DNA of 64,000 nucleotides from NCBI RefSeq assembly GCF_033547075.1, contig NZ_CP137891.1, positions 744,001-808,000 on the forward strand. Direction: 5' to 3'. The stretch is from Flavobacterium ardleyense. Lineage in GTDB: Bacteria; Bacteroidota; Bacteroidia; Flavobacteriales; Flavobacteriaceae. The position numbers and the translations under genes are program-made. Numbering within the stretch: position 1 is the first letter of the stretch; the number at the start of each line of letters is the position of its first letter. The notes beneath the pieces are model-generated. The model was not told where the DNA came from. It saw only the letters and a program-made list of their open reading frames with translations, and searched no databases. Shown here in pieces: positions 1-7,935 of this stretch.

Positions 1-688
1 CATTTTCGGCTCTAAGCATTGCCAAAACTCGGTGTGAAGGCGCTTTGTGCAAAACTTCTGACCAGTCAAAATACTGATTAAATTTCCTAGCGCCTTCTTC
101 CTCGGCCTTTGCTTTCTGAACTTTGGTGGTAATTGTAGCTCGTCTTTGGTATAAAGAGCGCAATTGCTGTCTTACCGCTGGATTTTCACTGATCCATTCG
201 GCCACAATATCTCTTGCACCTTGCAACGCCTCTTCCTGATTTTTTACTGCGTCTGTTATATATTTCGCGGAAGCGTCGTTAATACTTTTTGAATTATTAG
301 AAGCTATAATCAACTTCGCCAATGGCAATAAACCCTTCTCTTTTGCAGCATCGGCACGGGTTTTACGCTTCTTTTTGAAAGGAAGATAAAGATCTTCAAT
401 TTCATTTAAATTAAAAGAATTCGAAATTTTCTGTTTCAGTTCTGCGGTTAAATCTCCTTGCTCTTCAATCGTTTTTAGAATAGATTCTTTACGCTTCTGA
501 ATTGCAAGAAATTCCTGATTTTTCTTGGCTATATTTTCAATTTGAACTTCGTCAAGATTTCCGGTCTGATCCTTTCTATAGCGAGATATAAAGGGTATTG
601 TACAGTCTTCAGAAAGCAACTTTAAGGTAGCTTCGATATTTTTGTCAGAAGTATTTACCTCTGATTTTATAAATTGAATTTGATTCAT
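1..688 (-). CDS. tex: Tex-family RNA-binding transcription accessory protein, N-terminal part (cut by left edge)
   Basis: The reading frame opens with ATG at 688 and stays open to base 1, giving 229 residues of a protein that normally has about 700 or more. The segment at residues 31-47 (IPFISRYRKDQTGNLDE) is the hallmark N-terminal Tex signature, followed by the charged helical region of the Tex N domain. Tex proteins bind nucleic acid through a C-terminal S1 domain and influence transcription and translation; that part lies outside the window. An 11-bp perfect inverted repeat sits just upstream of the start codon. Family assignment is firm. The role is known only from family members. Confidence 0.93.
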   Translation of the reverse strand, partial: MNQIQFIKSEVNTSDKNIEATLKLLSEDCTIPFISRYRKDQTGNLDEVQIENIAKKNQEFLAIQKRKESILKTIEEQGDLTAELKQKISNSFNLNEIEDLYLPFKKKRKTRADAAKEKGLLPLAKLIIASNNSKSINDASAKYITDAVKNQEEALQGARDIVAEWISENPAVRQQLRSLYQRRATITTKVQKAKAEEEGARKFNQYFDWSEVLHKAPSHRVLAMLRAEN

Positions 689-708
689 TTTATCTATAAG
701 TTCTTATG

Positions 709-735
709 AAGTTTGTATTTTATTAATACAAACTT
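709..735. repeat. Perfect 11-bp inverted repeat upstream of tex
   Basis: AAGTTTGTATT at 709-719 is mirrored exactly by AATACAAACTT at 725-735, with a 5-base spacer. It ends 21 bases before the tex start codon at 688, so it could be an operator or a hairpin in the tex leader. No T-run follows on the tex strand, so it does not look like a terminator. Confidence 0.7.
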
Positions 736-773
736 GCAATTAGTTGTAACATTTAATTTCTCACAATTATTTG

Positions 774-847
774 TCTGCAAATCTATTATTTCTCTCCAGA
801 AAACTAAACCCTACATGGACGATTTCTCTTTTAGAACTAATATTTCT
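774..847 (-). pseudogene. Decayed fragment of a paralogue of the 348-aa protein (C-terminal end)
   Basis: On the minus strand this stretch reads RNISSKREIVHVGFSFLER, clearly related to RNATSMGEIVQAALSFMER at the C-terminus of the intact 348-residue protein encoded about 500 bp to the right. Ungapped DNA alignment of 774-847 with 1364-1437 gives 52 of 74 identical bases by hand count. Weaker similarity continues to about 905, with indels. There is no start codon or intact frame. It is best explained as the remnant of a tandem duplication, with the DUF1294 gene now between the two copies. Confidence 0.6.
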
Positions 848-1053
848 GAAGATTATTGATAAATCTCTTCCGGTGAGTACAGTATGCTTGTACAGAGCTA
901 TTTTATTGACCTGATGAGTCTAACAAGATTTTTTTTGGTTTTAATATCAAAATAATCGCTTTAATCCAATAGATTTATCTCCACTTTTATATCGATTTAA
1001 TTATTTTACCAATAACTTTGATTCAGAAATAATATAGTACATTACTCAAAATT

Positions 1054-1314
1054 ATGGCAACATACTTTTTCCTTTTAGCAATCAATATTTTTGCTTTTTT
1101 ACTGATGGGTTACGACAAAAAACTTGCGAAAACCCGCAAAAGGCGCATATCTGAAAAAGCACTTTTGACCTCTGCGATGGTTGGTGGAAGTATTGGTTCA
1201 GGAATTGGAATGCTCTATTATCGTCATAAAACTTCCAAAAACAGTTACTTAATTAAATTTTGGAGTATTGTAATTGTTCAAATAATTGCACTTTCTTTTG
1301 GAAGGGATTTATAA
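1054..1314 (+). CDS. DUF1294 family small membrane protein
   Basis: This is an 86-residue protein with two predicted membrane segments (about 4-20 and 68-83) around a conserved core. The core has the DUF1294 signature: RRISEKALL at 30-38 and GGSIGSGIGM followed by the YRHKT motif, ending near residue 60. Length is normal for the family. Some family members carry an N-terminal cold-shock domain; this one does not. Function is unknown. It is a single gene between the tex leader and the convergent 348-codon gene, with only 41 bp to the latter's stop. Confidence 0.88.
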   Translation: MATYFFLLAINIFAFLLMGYDKKLAKTRKRRISEKALLTSAMVGGSIGSGIGMLYYRHKTSKNSYLIKFWSIVIVQIIALSFGRDL

Positions 1315-1355
1315 AAATTAAAAAAAAAATATTGAACTGGAAGAAATTGACCAGA

Positions 1356-2402
1356 TCATTCATCTTCAAATCTATAATTTCGCTCCATAAAACTAAGTGC
1401 CGCTTGAACAATCTCGCCCATCGAAGTTGCATTTCTAAAATTTACATCTAAAGTTAATTGGTAAATTTCCTCTTGCAACTGCGCGATATGCTCGTCAGGA
1501 GCTAATTTTGTCGATTTCATTGCTTCTATTAGACTTTCTAGCCTCGCCTTGGTATCAAATAATCGTTTTACGAGAACGGATCTCTCTTCTATCTGATACT
1601 GTAAAACGGATTTGGGCTTTAATTTCGTCTGAACCAAGTGCGAAAACTTGTAATTTTCTTTAAATAAATGAGGTTTATACAATCTAAAACTTCCCTCATA
1701 GCTCTGCTGATCAAAATCAATCGCTCTAATTTTGAAAATCCGCTGATCAAAATCATAAATTGGAATTACCACAAAATTATACGCACGCATATCTCCCAAA
1801 AGACCAATCATACAGCGTTCGTTAAACTTTACAAACTCCTTTGCAATTTGAGATTTCTCGAGTTCAGTACAATTTTGCAAATTTCTTTCTAAGAAAATAT
1901 CGCCTGGAATCCCTACAATATGCTCTTCTATCAGAGTATCTTCAAAAACAAGATAGTTAATACTATTTGGCGAAATGATGTGTTCTAATTCCAAGCCAAA
2001 AACCCTTGATGCATCTGCCTTTTTAATATAGAAATGCGTATAATTGTCGTTCAAAATATTTCGGACTTTGACTCGAAAAGGTTTTGAATTTCCAAAGGTG
2101 CAGAAATCGATATTATCAACATTTAAATGCTCAAAATTACTCTCATCACCATCAGAGTGTAGCAAAGTGTAGATTTTTTTTAGACTATTGTCCAGTTCTA
2201 CTCTTTCAAATTCATTGTAATACACACGAGTCCACAACGTATCTTTGTCTTCTCTATCATAAACAACTACACTGCCTTGAAAACGCAATAGGTCATCGTA
2301 AAAAACTTTTGTCTTAGTCAGTCGTTTATACTTTTGCAAATATGCTCTAAAAGTATCGTTTATAGGATAATATTTCTTTTTAAACTGTGGTTGTTCGCTC
2401 AT
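1356..2402 (-). CDS. Conserved hypothetical protein with kinase-like motifs
   Basis: I do not recognise a named family for this 348-residue soluble protein. It has no signal peptide or membrane segment. Residues 203-210 (GDMRAYNF) followed by AIDFDQ at 227-232 resemble the catalytic-loop and metal-binding Asp spacing of aminoglycoside-phosphotransferase or HipA-like kinase folds (GDxxxxN then IDFD). No glycine-rich ATP loop is obvious, so this is only a suggestion. The C-terminal third (about 280-325) is strongly helical and may form a coiled coil. A decayed copy of its 3' end lies at 774-847. It is transcribed alone, 133 bp downstream of rpiB. Confidence 0.75.
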   Translation of the reverse strand: MSEQPQFKKKYYPINDTFRAYLQKYKRLTKTKVFYDDLLRFQGSVVVYDREDKDTLWTRVYYNEFERVELDNSLKKIYTLLHSDGDESNFEHLNVDNIDFCTFGNSKPFRVKVRNILNDNYTHFYIKKADASRVFGLELEHIISPNSINYLVFEDTLIEEHIVGIPGDIFLERNLQNCTELEKSQIAKEFVKFNERCMIGLLGDMRAYNFVVIPIYDFDQRIFKIRAIDFDQQSYEGSFRLYKPHLFKENYKFSHLVQTKLKPKSVLQYQIEERSVLVKRLFDTKARLESLIEAMKSTKLAPDEHIAQLQEEIYQLTLDVNFRNATSMGEIVQAALSFMERNYRFEDE

Positions 2403-2535
2403 TTCTATGCTTTAGCTAATCAAGTAAGGTAACTATAATTTTGCTGAATAAAAAAATCCTTAATCACAACTTCTCTTCCTAAAATAATTTAGAAAAAAAC
2501 GATAGATCGAAGGATTAATAAAATTCAAGTACTAT

Positions 2536-2967
2536 CTATGAACAACAAATTTTATCAACTCTATTTTGATGCCTTCCACCTTCAAATTTGGTATCAAGAA
2601 ATGCTTCTACCATCTCTACCGCTTGGTTTATAGAAGTATATCTCGCTGGAATAGCAATAATATTCGCGTCGTTGTGCAACCTAGCCAAACCTGCAATTTC
2701 TTTTGTCCAACACAGAGCTGAGCGAATTTCTTGATGCTTATTAACAGTCATATTAATACCATTGCCACTTCCACAGATAACTACTCCAAAATCTGCGTCT
2801 TTACTAGCCACGTCAATTGCAACTGGGTGACCGAAATCTGGATAATCAACGCTACTTTCTGAATCTGTTCCGTAATTCTTAATTTCATAACCACGACCTT
2901 GCAACATTTTTACAACTGCATTTTTATAGTCTACACCAGCGTGGTCATTTCCTATTGATATTTTCAT
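2536..2967 (-). CDS. rpiB: Ribose-5-phosphate isomerase B
   Basis: This 143-residue RpiB/LacAB-family protein would interconvert ribose 5-phosphate and ribulose 5-phosphate in the non-oxidative pentose phosphate pathway. The N-terminus has the conserved NDHAG motif (residues 7-11). The catalytic cysteine is in GVVICGSGNG (Cys65), and the phosphate-loop His is in LHNDANI (His98). Length matches the family. It is divergently arranged with rnr across a 703-bp non-coding stretch. Confidence 0.95.
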   Translation of the reverse strand: MKISIGNDHAGVDYKNAVVKMLQGRGYEIKNYGTDSESSVDYPDFGHPVAIDVASKDADFGVVICGSGNGINMTVNKHQEIRSALCWTKEIAGLARLHNDANIIAIPARYTSINQAVEMVEAFLDTKFEGGRHQNRVDKICCS

Positions 2968-3670
2968 ACTATATAAGTTTAGAGCGTAAAATTACTGATA
3001 TTAATAGATTTGAAAGGGTCTTTACCTTCAAATTATAGCTTATTTAAACAATAAATTGACGTTGTTAACATCTTAAGCTAATGTCTTAGTAATCAAAGGA
3101 AGCTATTTGTGTCTAAATTGTTAATAAGTCGTTAATGAATTTTATATCTTTTTTTTGTGAATCCGAATAATTTTTCCAAGCAAAAACAGGAATGATATAT
3201 GCAAGAAAAGTTTCGAAAAGTTTCAGAAAAGTTATCAAGATCAAAAATGCAATAGTCAACAATTTTCAAAATGATATTTATTTACAATTTGGTAATGTTG
3301 ATAGTTATCAAGATCTGTTTACTAAATATTATTTTCCATTGAAACACTGCATATTAACTACCAAAATAGCTGTTGATAACTTATTATAACAAAGCAAATC
3401 TTAACCTACAATGCTTTTCTCAGAAAGTTATAGCCATTATTAACACACCATAATAACCTCCTAATTTTTATAAATTTAATTAAAGAAAATATTATATATA
3501 TAATAGATGTTCACAAGTTTGAAAACAAAAAAGAGCAGAAAGAGGCAGATTGAGAATTGTAGACTTTAACAACTATGTTATAATTCGTCGTTAATATTTT
3601 ACCTTTGGCAATCAGTCTGAAACTTGCAGAACAAGATTTTTTGTAAATTTCGGGAGATTAATAAAATTAT
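2968..3670. other. Long AT-rich non-coding divergence between rpiB and rnr
   Basis: This 703-bp gap is very AT-rich and contains no credible gene. It holds a 12-bp direct repeat (GTTATCAAGATC at 3231-3242 and 3304-3315). An AAAAGTT motif recurs three times at about 10-bp spacing around 3205-3234. TGTTGATAA at 3371-3379 is one mismatch from the DnaA-box consensus. An A+T tract lies around 3490-3505, and a -7 promoter box for rnr is at 3600-3607. The flanking genes diverge. Together with parS-like sites about 14 kb away, it is a candidate origin-proximal or regulatory region, but nothing here is decisive. Confidence 0.45.
3600..3607 (+). promoter_or_regulatory. Promoter -7 box of rnr (TACCTTTG)
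   Basis: TACCTTTG matches the Bacteroidota sigma-70 -7 consensus TAnnTTTG and lies 63 bases before the rnr start codon. No clear -33 TTG is seen at the expected distance. Confidence 0.6.
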
Positions 3671-5851
3671 ATGAAAAAAAGACCAGGAAATTCAAGAGGA
3701 AAGAATGTAGATCATTCAGATAAGATTTTGAAAATTCTTTCAAGCAATGCCAACAAGGAATACGATTATAAGCAAATTGTTGCTAAGCTAGATTTAGATG
3801 ACACCAAAAGTAGAAATGAAATTATTCGCGATCTCAAAATATTGAAATCCAATAAAAAAATAGTTGAAACTGAACCAGGAAAATACCTTGTTAAGGCCGA
3901 AAGCCAAGACTACTACGAAGGAACTCTAGATATGACCAGCAGGAAAACTGCATATTTTGTCTGTGAGGAACTCGAAGATGATGTTTTTATCACCACAAAT
4001 AATCTAAATCACGGTTTGGATGGAGATAGAGTAAAAGTTTATGTATACAAAAGACGTAGTGGGAAGAAATCTGAAGGGGAAGTTGTAGAGATTTTAGAAC
4101 GTAAGAAAATGGAATTTGTGGGTGTGATTGACATCCAAAAAAACTTTGCATTTGTAAATACGACAAATGTAAAAATGTACACAGACATCTTTATTCCAAA
4201 GGATAAAATAGGTGAAGCTCAGCAAGGTGACGTTGTAGTTGTAAGGATTGATGAGTGGCCAAAAAAGGCTGACAGCCCATTTGGATCGGTAATTAATGTC
4301 CTTGGAAAGCCAGGTGAACATGATACCGAAATTCACGCTATTCTTGCTGAATATGGTTTGCCGTACGAATTTCCTGCAGAGATTGAGGCTTTCGCCAAAA
4401 ATATTGATACTTCCATTTCCGAAACTGAAGTAGCAAAACGTCGTGATATGCGTGATGTGTTGACATTTACAATTGACCCAAAAGATGCCAAAGATTTTGA
4501 TGATGCTTTATCTTTTGAAAAATTAGAAAATGGAAATTATCAAATTGGAGTTCATATTGCAGACGTTTCACATTATCTGCAAGAAGGAACAATTCTGGAT
4601 GATGAAGCTTATGAAAGAGCAACATCTGTATATCTTGTAGATAGAGTAGTGCCAATGTTGCCAGAAGTATTATCAAATTTTGCTTGTTCGCTAAGGCCAA
4701 ACGAGGAAAAGTATACTTTTTCGGCAGTATTTGAATTAGATCAGAAAGCGAAAGTTGTTGAACAATGGTTCGGAAGAACTGTAATTAACTCAAATCAAAG
4801 ATTTGCCTATGAAGAAGCGCAACATATCATCGAAACCCAAGGAGACGACACAATTCCGCAAGAAATTTCGATCACTGGAGAAACTTATAAAGTAGATGCA
4901 GATATTGTCGAAGCGACACTAGAAATGGATCGTTTGGCAAAAATACTTCGTGCTGCAAGAATGGTAGATGGTGCAATTTCTTTTGATAAAGTAGAGGTTA
5001 AATTTATTTTAAATGAGGAAAGTGAACCAACTGGAGTCTACTTTAAAGAATCCAAAGATGCCAATCATTTAATTGAAGAATTTATGCTTCTTGCCAATAG
5101 GAAAGTTGCAGAATTTATAGGGAAACAAAAGAAAACTTTCGTTTATAGAATTCACGACGAACCAAAACCGGATAAATTGGATGCACTACAAGTGTTAGTT
5201 TCTAAATTTGGTTACAGCTTAAATTTAAAATCTAAACAAGAAATTTCTACTTCTTTAAATACTTTGCTAAAAGATGTACAAGGTACAAAAGAGCAAAATA
5301 TGATTGATACCCTTGCAATTAGAAGTATGAGCAAGGCAAAATACTCTACCGACAACATTGGGCATTATGGTTTAGCATTTGATTACTACTCTCATTTTAC
5401 TTCGCCAATTAGAAGGTATCCAGATATTATGGTGCACAGGTTACTACAGCATTATCTCGATGGTGGCAAATCTGTTTCAGAAGATATTTACGAAACAAAA
5501 AGTAATCATTGCTCTCAGATGGAAGGTTTGGCTACAAGTGCCGAACGAGATTCAATCAAGTATATGCAAGTGAAATATATGCAAGATCATCAAGAAGAAG
5601 AATTTTTGGGCGTTATTAGCGGCGTTACAGAATGGGGAATCTTCGTAGAAGTTATTGCAAATAAATGCGAAGGATTGTGCCGAATCCGTGAGATTAAAGA
5701 TGATTATTACACGTATGACGAAAAGCAATTTGCCTTAGTGGGTGAAATTTCGAAAAATATATTACAGCTTGGAGATGAAGTTTATGTAAAGGTTAAAAAC
5801 GCTGATCTTGTTAAGAAACAGCTGGATTTTAAATTTTTACGTAAAAAATAA
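3671..5851 (+). CDS. rnr: Ribonuclease R
   Basis: This 726-residue 3'-5' exoribonuclease of the RNB (RNase II) family degrades structured RNA. Order of domains: N-terminal helix-turn-helix-like segment (about 10-70), cold-shock OB folds (about 80-230), RNB catalytic domain (about 245-575) and C-terminal S1 domain (about 645-720). The catalytic metal-binding aspartates are in DPKDAKDFDDAL beginning at residue 269. The S1 domain opens with VISGVTEWGIFVEV. The basic tail typical of E. coli RNase R is short here, ending KKQLDFKFLRKK. The GIN-domain gene follows after 17 bp and is probably co-transcribed. Confidence 0.97.
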   Translation: MKKRPGNSRGKNVDHSDKILKILSSNANKEYDYKQIVAKLDLDDTKSRNEIIRDLKILKSNKKIVETEPGKYLVKAESQDYYEGTLDMTSRKTAYFVCEELEDDVFITTNNLNHGLDGDRVKVYVYKRRSGKKSEGEVVEILERKKMEFVGVIDIQKNFAFVNTTNVKMYTDIFIPKDKIGEAQQGDVVVVRIDEWPKKADSPFGSVINVLGKPGEHDTEIHAILAEYGLPYEFPAEIEAFAKNIDTSISETEVAKRRDMRDVLTFTIDPKDAKDFDDALSFEKLENGNYQIGVHIADVSHYLQEGTILDDEAYERATSVYLVDRVVPMLPEVLSNFACSLRPNEEKYTFSAVFELDQKAKVVEQWFGRTVINSNQRFAYEEAQHIIETQGDDTIPQEISITGETYKVDADIVEATLEMDRLAKILRAARMVDGAISFDKVEVKFILNEESEPTGVYFKESKDANHLIEEFMLLANRKVAEFIGKQKKTFVYRIHDEPKPDKLDALQVLVSKFGYSLNLKSKQEISTSLNTLLKDVQGTKEQNMIDTLAIRSMSKAKYSTDNIGHYGLAFDYYSHFTSPIRRYPDIMVHRLLQHYLDGGKSVSEDIYETKSNHCSQMEGLATSAERDSIKYMQVKYMQDHQEEEFLGVISGVTEWGIFVEVIANKCEGLCRIREIKDDYYTYDEKQFALVGEISKNILQLGDEVYVKVKNADLVKKQLDFKFLRKK

Positions 5852-5868
5852 TTAAAAGAAAGATTAAG

Positions 5869-6537
5869 ATGAAAAAGATATTTTTGATGATGATCCTAGC
5901 CGGATCACAATTTATGACGGCCCAAACTGCTAAGAATTTAGGTGATTTTAATGAAGTAAAAGTCTTTGATCGCATTGTTGTAAATCTTGTGCAAAGCAAT
6001 GAAAATAAGATAGAAATTGAAGGAAGTCGCCACTCAGAAGTGGAGGTTATCAATAAGAATGGCGAACTAAAAATTAGAATGCCTTTTGGTAAATTATTGC
6101 AAGGTGAAAATATTACTGCAACACTTTACTACAAAAAGATTCATATTCTGAATGCGGGCGAAGGTTCGACTATTTTATCAAATGAAGTGATAAGTCAAAC
6201 TGCTTTGGAGATTATTTCGAAACAAGGATCGCAAATCCGTATCAAAATGGATGTTAGTAAAGCCGAATTAGAAGCAAGTACTGGTGGAGAAATTTACGTA
6301 AGTGGCGAAGCTAAAAATATAGATGCTAGCATTACCACTGGTGGCATCATCGAAGCTCAGAAACTAATTGCTGCTCAAGCAAATGTTGCTGTAAAGGCTG
6401 GGGGAGAAGCTAGTATTTATGCAACAGATTACATTAAAGCAGATGTTACTGCAGGTGGAGAAATTTTGATTTATGGAAGTCCAAAGAATCAAAAAAAGAA
6501 AACCAAATTAGGCGGTACAATCAAGGAAGTAAACTAA
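5869..6537 (+). CDS. Secreted GIN-domain (DUF2807) protein
   Basis: This 222-residue protein has a signal peptide (about 1-19, MKKIFLMM to TAQ). The rest is one putative auto-transporter adhesin head GIN domain (DUF2807), a right-handed beta-helix-like repeat. Typical elements are visible: FNEVKVFDRIVVNLVQS near the start and recurrent short GG-E or GG-I turns (STGGEIYVSG, TTGGIIEAQ, TAGGEILIYG). Such proteins are periplasmic or outer-membrane associated in Bacteroidota, and their role is unknown. It lies 17 bp downstream of rnr and 45 bp upstream of the LysE-type exporter gene. Confidence 0.88.
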   Translation: MKKIFLMMILAGSQFMTAQTAKNLGDFNEVKVFDRIVVNLVQSNENKIEIEGSRHSEVEVINKNGELKIRMPFGKLLQGENITATLYYKKIHILNAGEGSTILSNEVISQTALEIISKQGSQIRIKMDVSKAELEASTGGEIYVSGEAKNIDASITTGGIIEAQKLIAAQANVAVKAGGEASIYATDYIKADVTAGGEILIYGSPKNQKKKTKLGGTIKEVN

Positions 6538-6582
6538 TTTGATGGTCAGAAATGACCTCATTTATAAAAAAGACTAAGTGTA

Positions 6583-7257
6583 ATGTTGCAAGATATTTTA
6601 ACAGCCATTCCATTAGGTATTTTATTAAGTTTTTTAATAGGACCAGTATTCTTTGTTCTTTTGGAAACTAGCGTTACCAAAGGTCTCAGAGCTGCTTTAG
6701 TATTTGATTTTGGAGTCATAATTGCTGATATCCTTTTTATATTAATAGCCTATGGAAGTAGTTATAGACTTATTTTAAGCATAAAAGATGATCCTTTGGT
6801 ATTTATTATCGGAGGATTATTAATGATAGGATATGGTGTATTTTCTTTTATTCAACTCAGAAAAGAAGGAAGAAAACCGCAAGAAGATGTCACCACTGAA
6901 ATTATAAAGAAGAATTACGGAAATCTATTTATCAAAGGATTTCTTTTAAACTTTATTAATGTCGGTGTTTTGCTTTTCTGGTTTTTGGTTTTAATATCCA
7001 TAGGACCAAAATTAGAAATGGATATTTCTCGAATTACCACTTTCTTTGGGGCAGTTATTGGGACTTATCTAGTTGTTGATATCGCCAAGATTTTGGCTGC
7101 TAAGCAATTAAAAAACAAGCTTACCGGAAAAAATATTTTTAAGGTAAAAAAAGTAGTAAGTGTTCTACTAGTAGTTTTTGGATTTGTTATTATGTCACAA
7201 GGCTGGTTTCCAAGTGATCAGGAATTAGTAAAAAAAGCCTTAGAGAATATCCAATAA
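6583..7257 (+). CDS. LysE/RhtB-family exporter
   Basis: This 224-residue inner-membrane protein has about six hydrophobic segments. The N-terminal motif IPLGILLSFLIGPVFFVLLETSVTKG is the conserved first-helix signature of the LysE translocator family (the GP in helix 1 followed by a conserved polar patch), split here as IPLGILLSFLIGP and VFFVLLETS. Family members export amino acids or related metabolites. The substrate cannot be inferred. It ends 65 bp before tRNA-Cys and is probably the last gene of the rnr transcript. Confidence 0.9.
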   Translation: MLQDILTAIPLGILLSFLIGPVFFVLLETSVTKGLRAALVFDFGVIIADILFILIAYGSSYRLILSIKDDPLVFIIGGLLMIGYGVFSFIQLRKEGRKPQEDVTTEIIKKNYGNLFIKGFLLNFINVGVLLFWFLVLISIGPKLEMDISRITTFFGAVIGTYLVVDIAKILAAKQLKNKLTGKNIFKVKKVVSVLLVVFGFVIMSQGWFPSDQELVKKALENIQ

Positions 7258-7297
7258 ATTTTTAAAAAAGAAGGCTGGCATTATCAAAAGTTTTCTG

Positions 7298-7305
7298 TAT
7301 ATTTG
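7298..7305 (+). promoter_or_regulatory. Promoter -7 box of tRNA-Cys (TATATTTG)
   Basis: TATATTTG is a perfect TAnnTTTG box located 18 bases before the first base of the tRNA, placing the transcript start a few bases upstream of the mature 5' end. Confidence 0.7.
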
Positions 7306-7322
7306 CCGTCCATTCAAGAGAT

Positions 7323-7396
7323 GGCGTCGTGGCCGAGTGGCTAGGCTGGGCTCTGCAAAAGCTCCTACTGCGGTTCGAATCCGCACGATGCCTCCA
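7323..7396 (+). tRNA. tRNA-Cys (anticodon GCA)
   Basis: The 74-base sequence folds as a full cloverleaf. The acceptor stem pairs GGCGTCG with CGATGCC (one G-U pair). The D stem is GCC/GGC. The anticodon stem is GGGCT/AGCTC with loop CTGCAAA, so the anticodon is GCA. The T stem is TGCGG/CCGCA with loop TTCGAAT. The discriminator base is T and CCA is encoded. A U73 discriminator is typical of cysteine tRNAs. Confidence 0.97.
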
Positions 7397-7400
7397 AATA

Positions 7401-7431
7401 AAAAAGGATTCCAATTCGGAATCCTTTTTTT
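7401..7431. terminator. Bidirectional terminator between tRNA-Cys and folB
   Basis: GGATTCC (7406-7412) pairs with GGAATCC (7418-7424) across a 5-base loop. The stem is extended by A5 on the left and followed by T7 on the right. It lies 5 bases after the tRNA and 4 bases before the folB stop codon on the other strand, so it can serve both transcripts. Confidence 0.9.
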
Positions 7432-7434
7432 GTT

Positions 7435-7791
7435 TTATCTACTTTCTGCAATTCTAATTGTTACAGATTCAACATCACCTTCAATCGGTGGATTTAATTT
7501 AGAAACAGATATTTCAGCTCTCGAAACTTCCTTAATTTCATCAAAAAGCCTTTTCAAAATTCTATCTGCAACGTGTTCTAGAAGTTTAGATCGTATCGTC
7601 ATTTCTTCACGAACTATTTTGTTTAGATGAACATAATCTACGGTATCTTCAAGTTCATCGGTCTTTCTAGATTTATCAAAATTAGTTTCAATTTCTAGAT
7701 TTACAGAATAATCAGAGCCTATTCTTGCTTCCTCATCCAGACATCCGTGATAGGCGTAAAGGCGTATATTTTTGAGAATTATTGTGTCCAT
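7435..7791 (-). CDS. folB: Dihydroneopterin aldolase
   Basis: This 118-residue enzyme of folate synthesis would cleave 7,8-dihydroneopterin to 6-hydroxymethyl-dihydropterin and glycolaldehyde. The N-terminus (IILKNIRLYAYHGCLDEEA) has the conserved pterin-site Tyr/His and Glu (Glu20/21). LLEHVA carries the conserved Glu72. ISVSKLNPP contains the catalytic Lys98. Length is standard for the family. The gene is convergent with tRNA-Cys and diverges from glnS across 144 bp. Confidence 0.94.
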   Translation of the reverse strand: MDTIILKNIRLYAYHGCLDEEARIGSDYSVNLEIETNFDKSRKTDELEDTVDYVHLNKIVREEMTIRSKLLEHVADRILKRLFDEIKEVSRAEISVSKLNPPIEGDVESVTIRIAESR

Positions 7792-7909
7792 TTTTTTTTA
7801 AAAATATTTAAAATATTGAATAATTTTTGAATTTATAAAAGTACTAAAATCAATTCAGTCTAACGATTTTTATCTATTGAAGTATGGAGAATTAACGCAA
7901 CAAATTTGG

Positions 7910-7917
7910 TAACTTTG
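7910..7917 (+). promoter_or_regulatory. Promoter -7 box of glnS (TAACTTTG)
   Basis: TAACTTTG fits TAnnTTTG and ends 18 bases before the ATG at 7936. A possible upstream TTG start at 7906 overlaps this box, so it would lie upstream of the transcript start. This decides in favour of the ATG. Confidence 0.65.
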
Positions 7918-7935
7918 CGATTCAAATTTTTGAAT

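Larger units (their letters stand above)
689..1053. other. Intergenic region between tex and DUF1294 gene
   Basis: This 365-bp gap between two diverging genes holds no intact gene. It contains a perfect inverted repeat (709-735) and a decayed fragment related to the 3' end of the neighbouring 348-codon gene (774-847, possibly extending to about 905). Promoters for both flanking genes must lie here, but I see no full consensus -33/-7 pair. Confidence 0.7.

Noticed and set aside
3192..3389. 65-codon ORF in the rpiB-rnr gap
   Set aside because: It has no recognisable domain and an irregular composition, and it overlaps the direct repeats and AT-rich tracts. It is most likely chance open frame.
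7337..7630. 97-codon ORF across tRNA-Cys and folB
   Set aside because: It reads through the tRNA and the antisense strand of folB, both of which are certain features.
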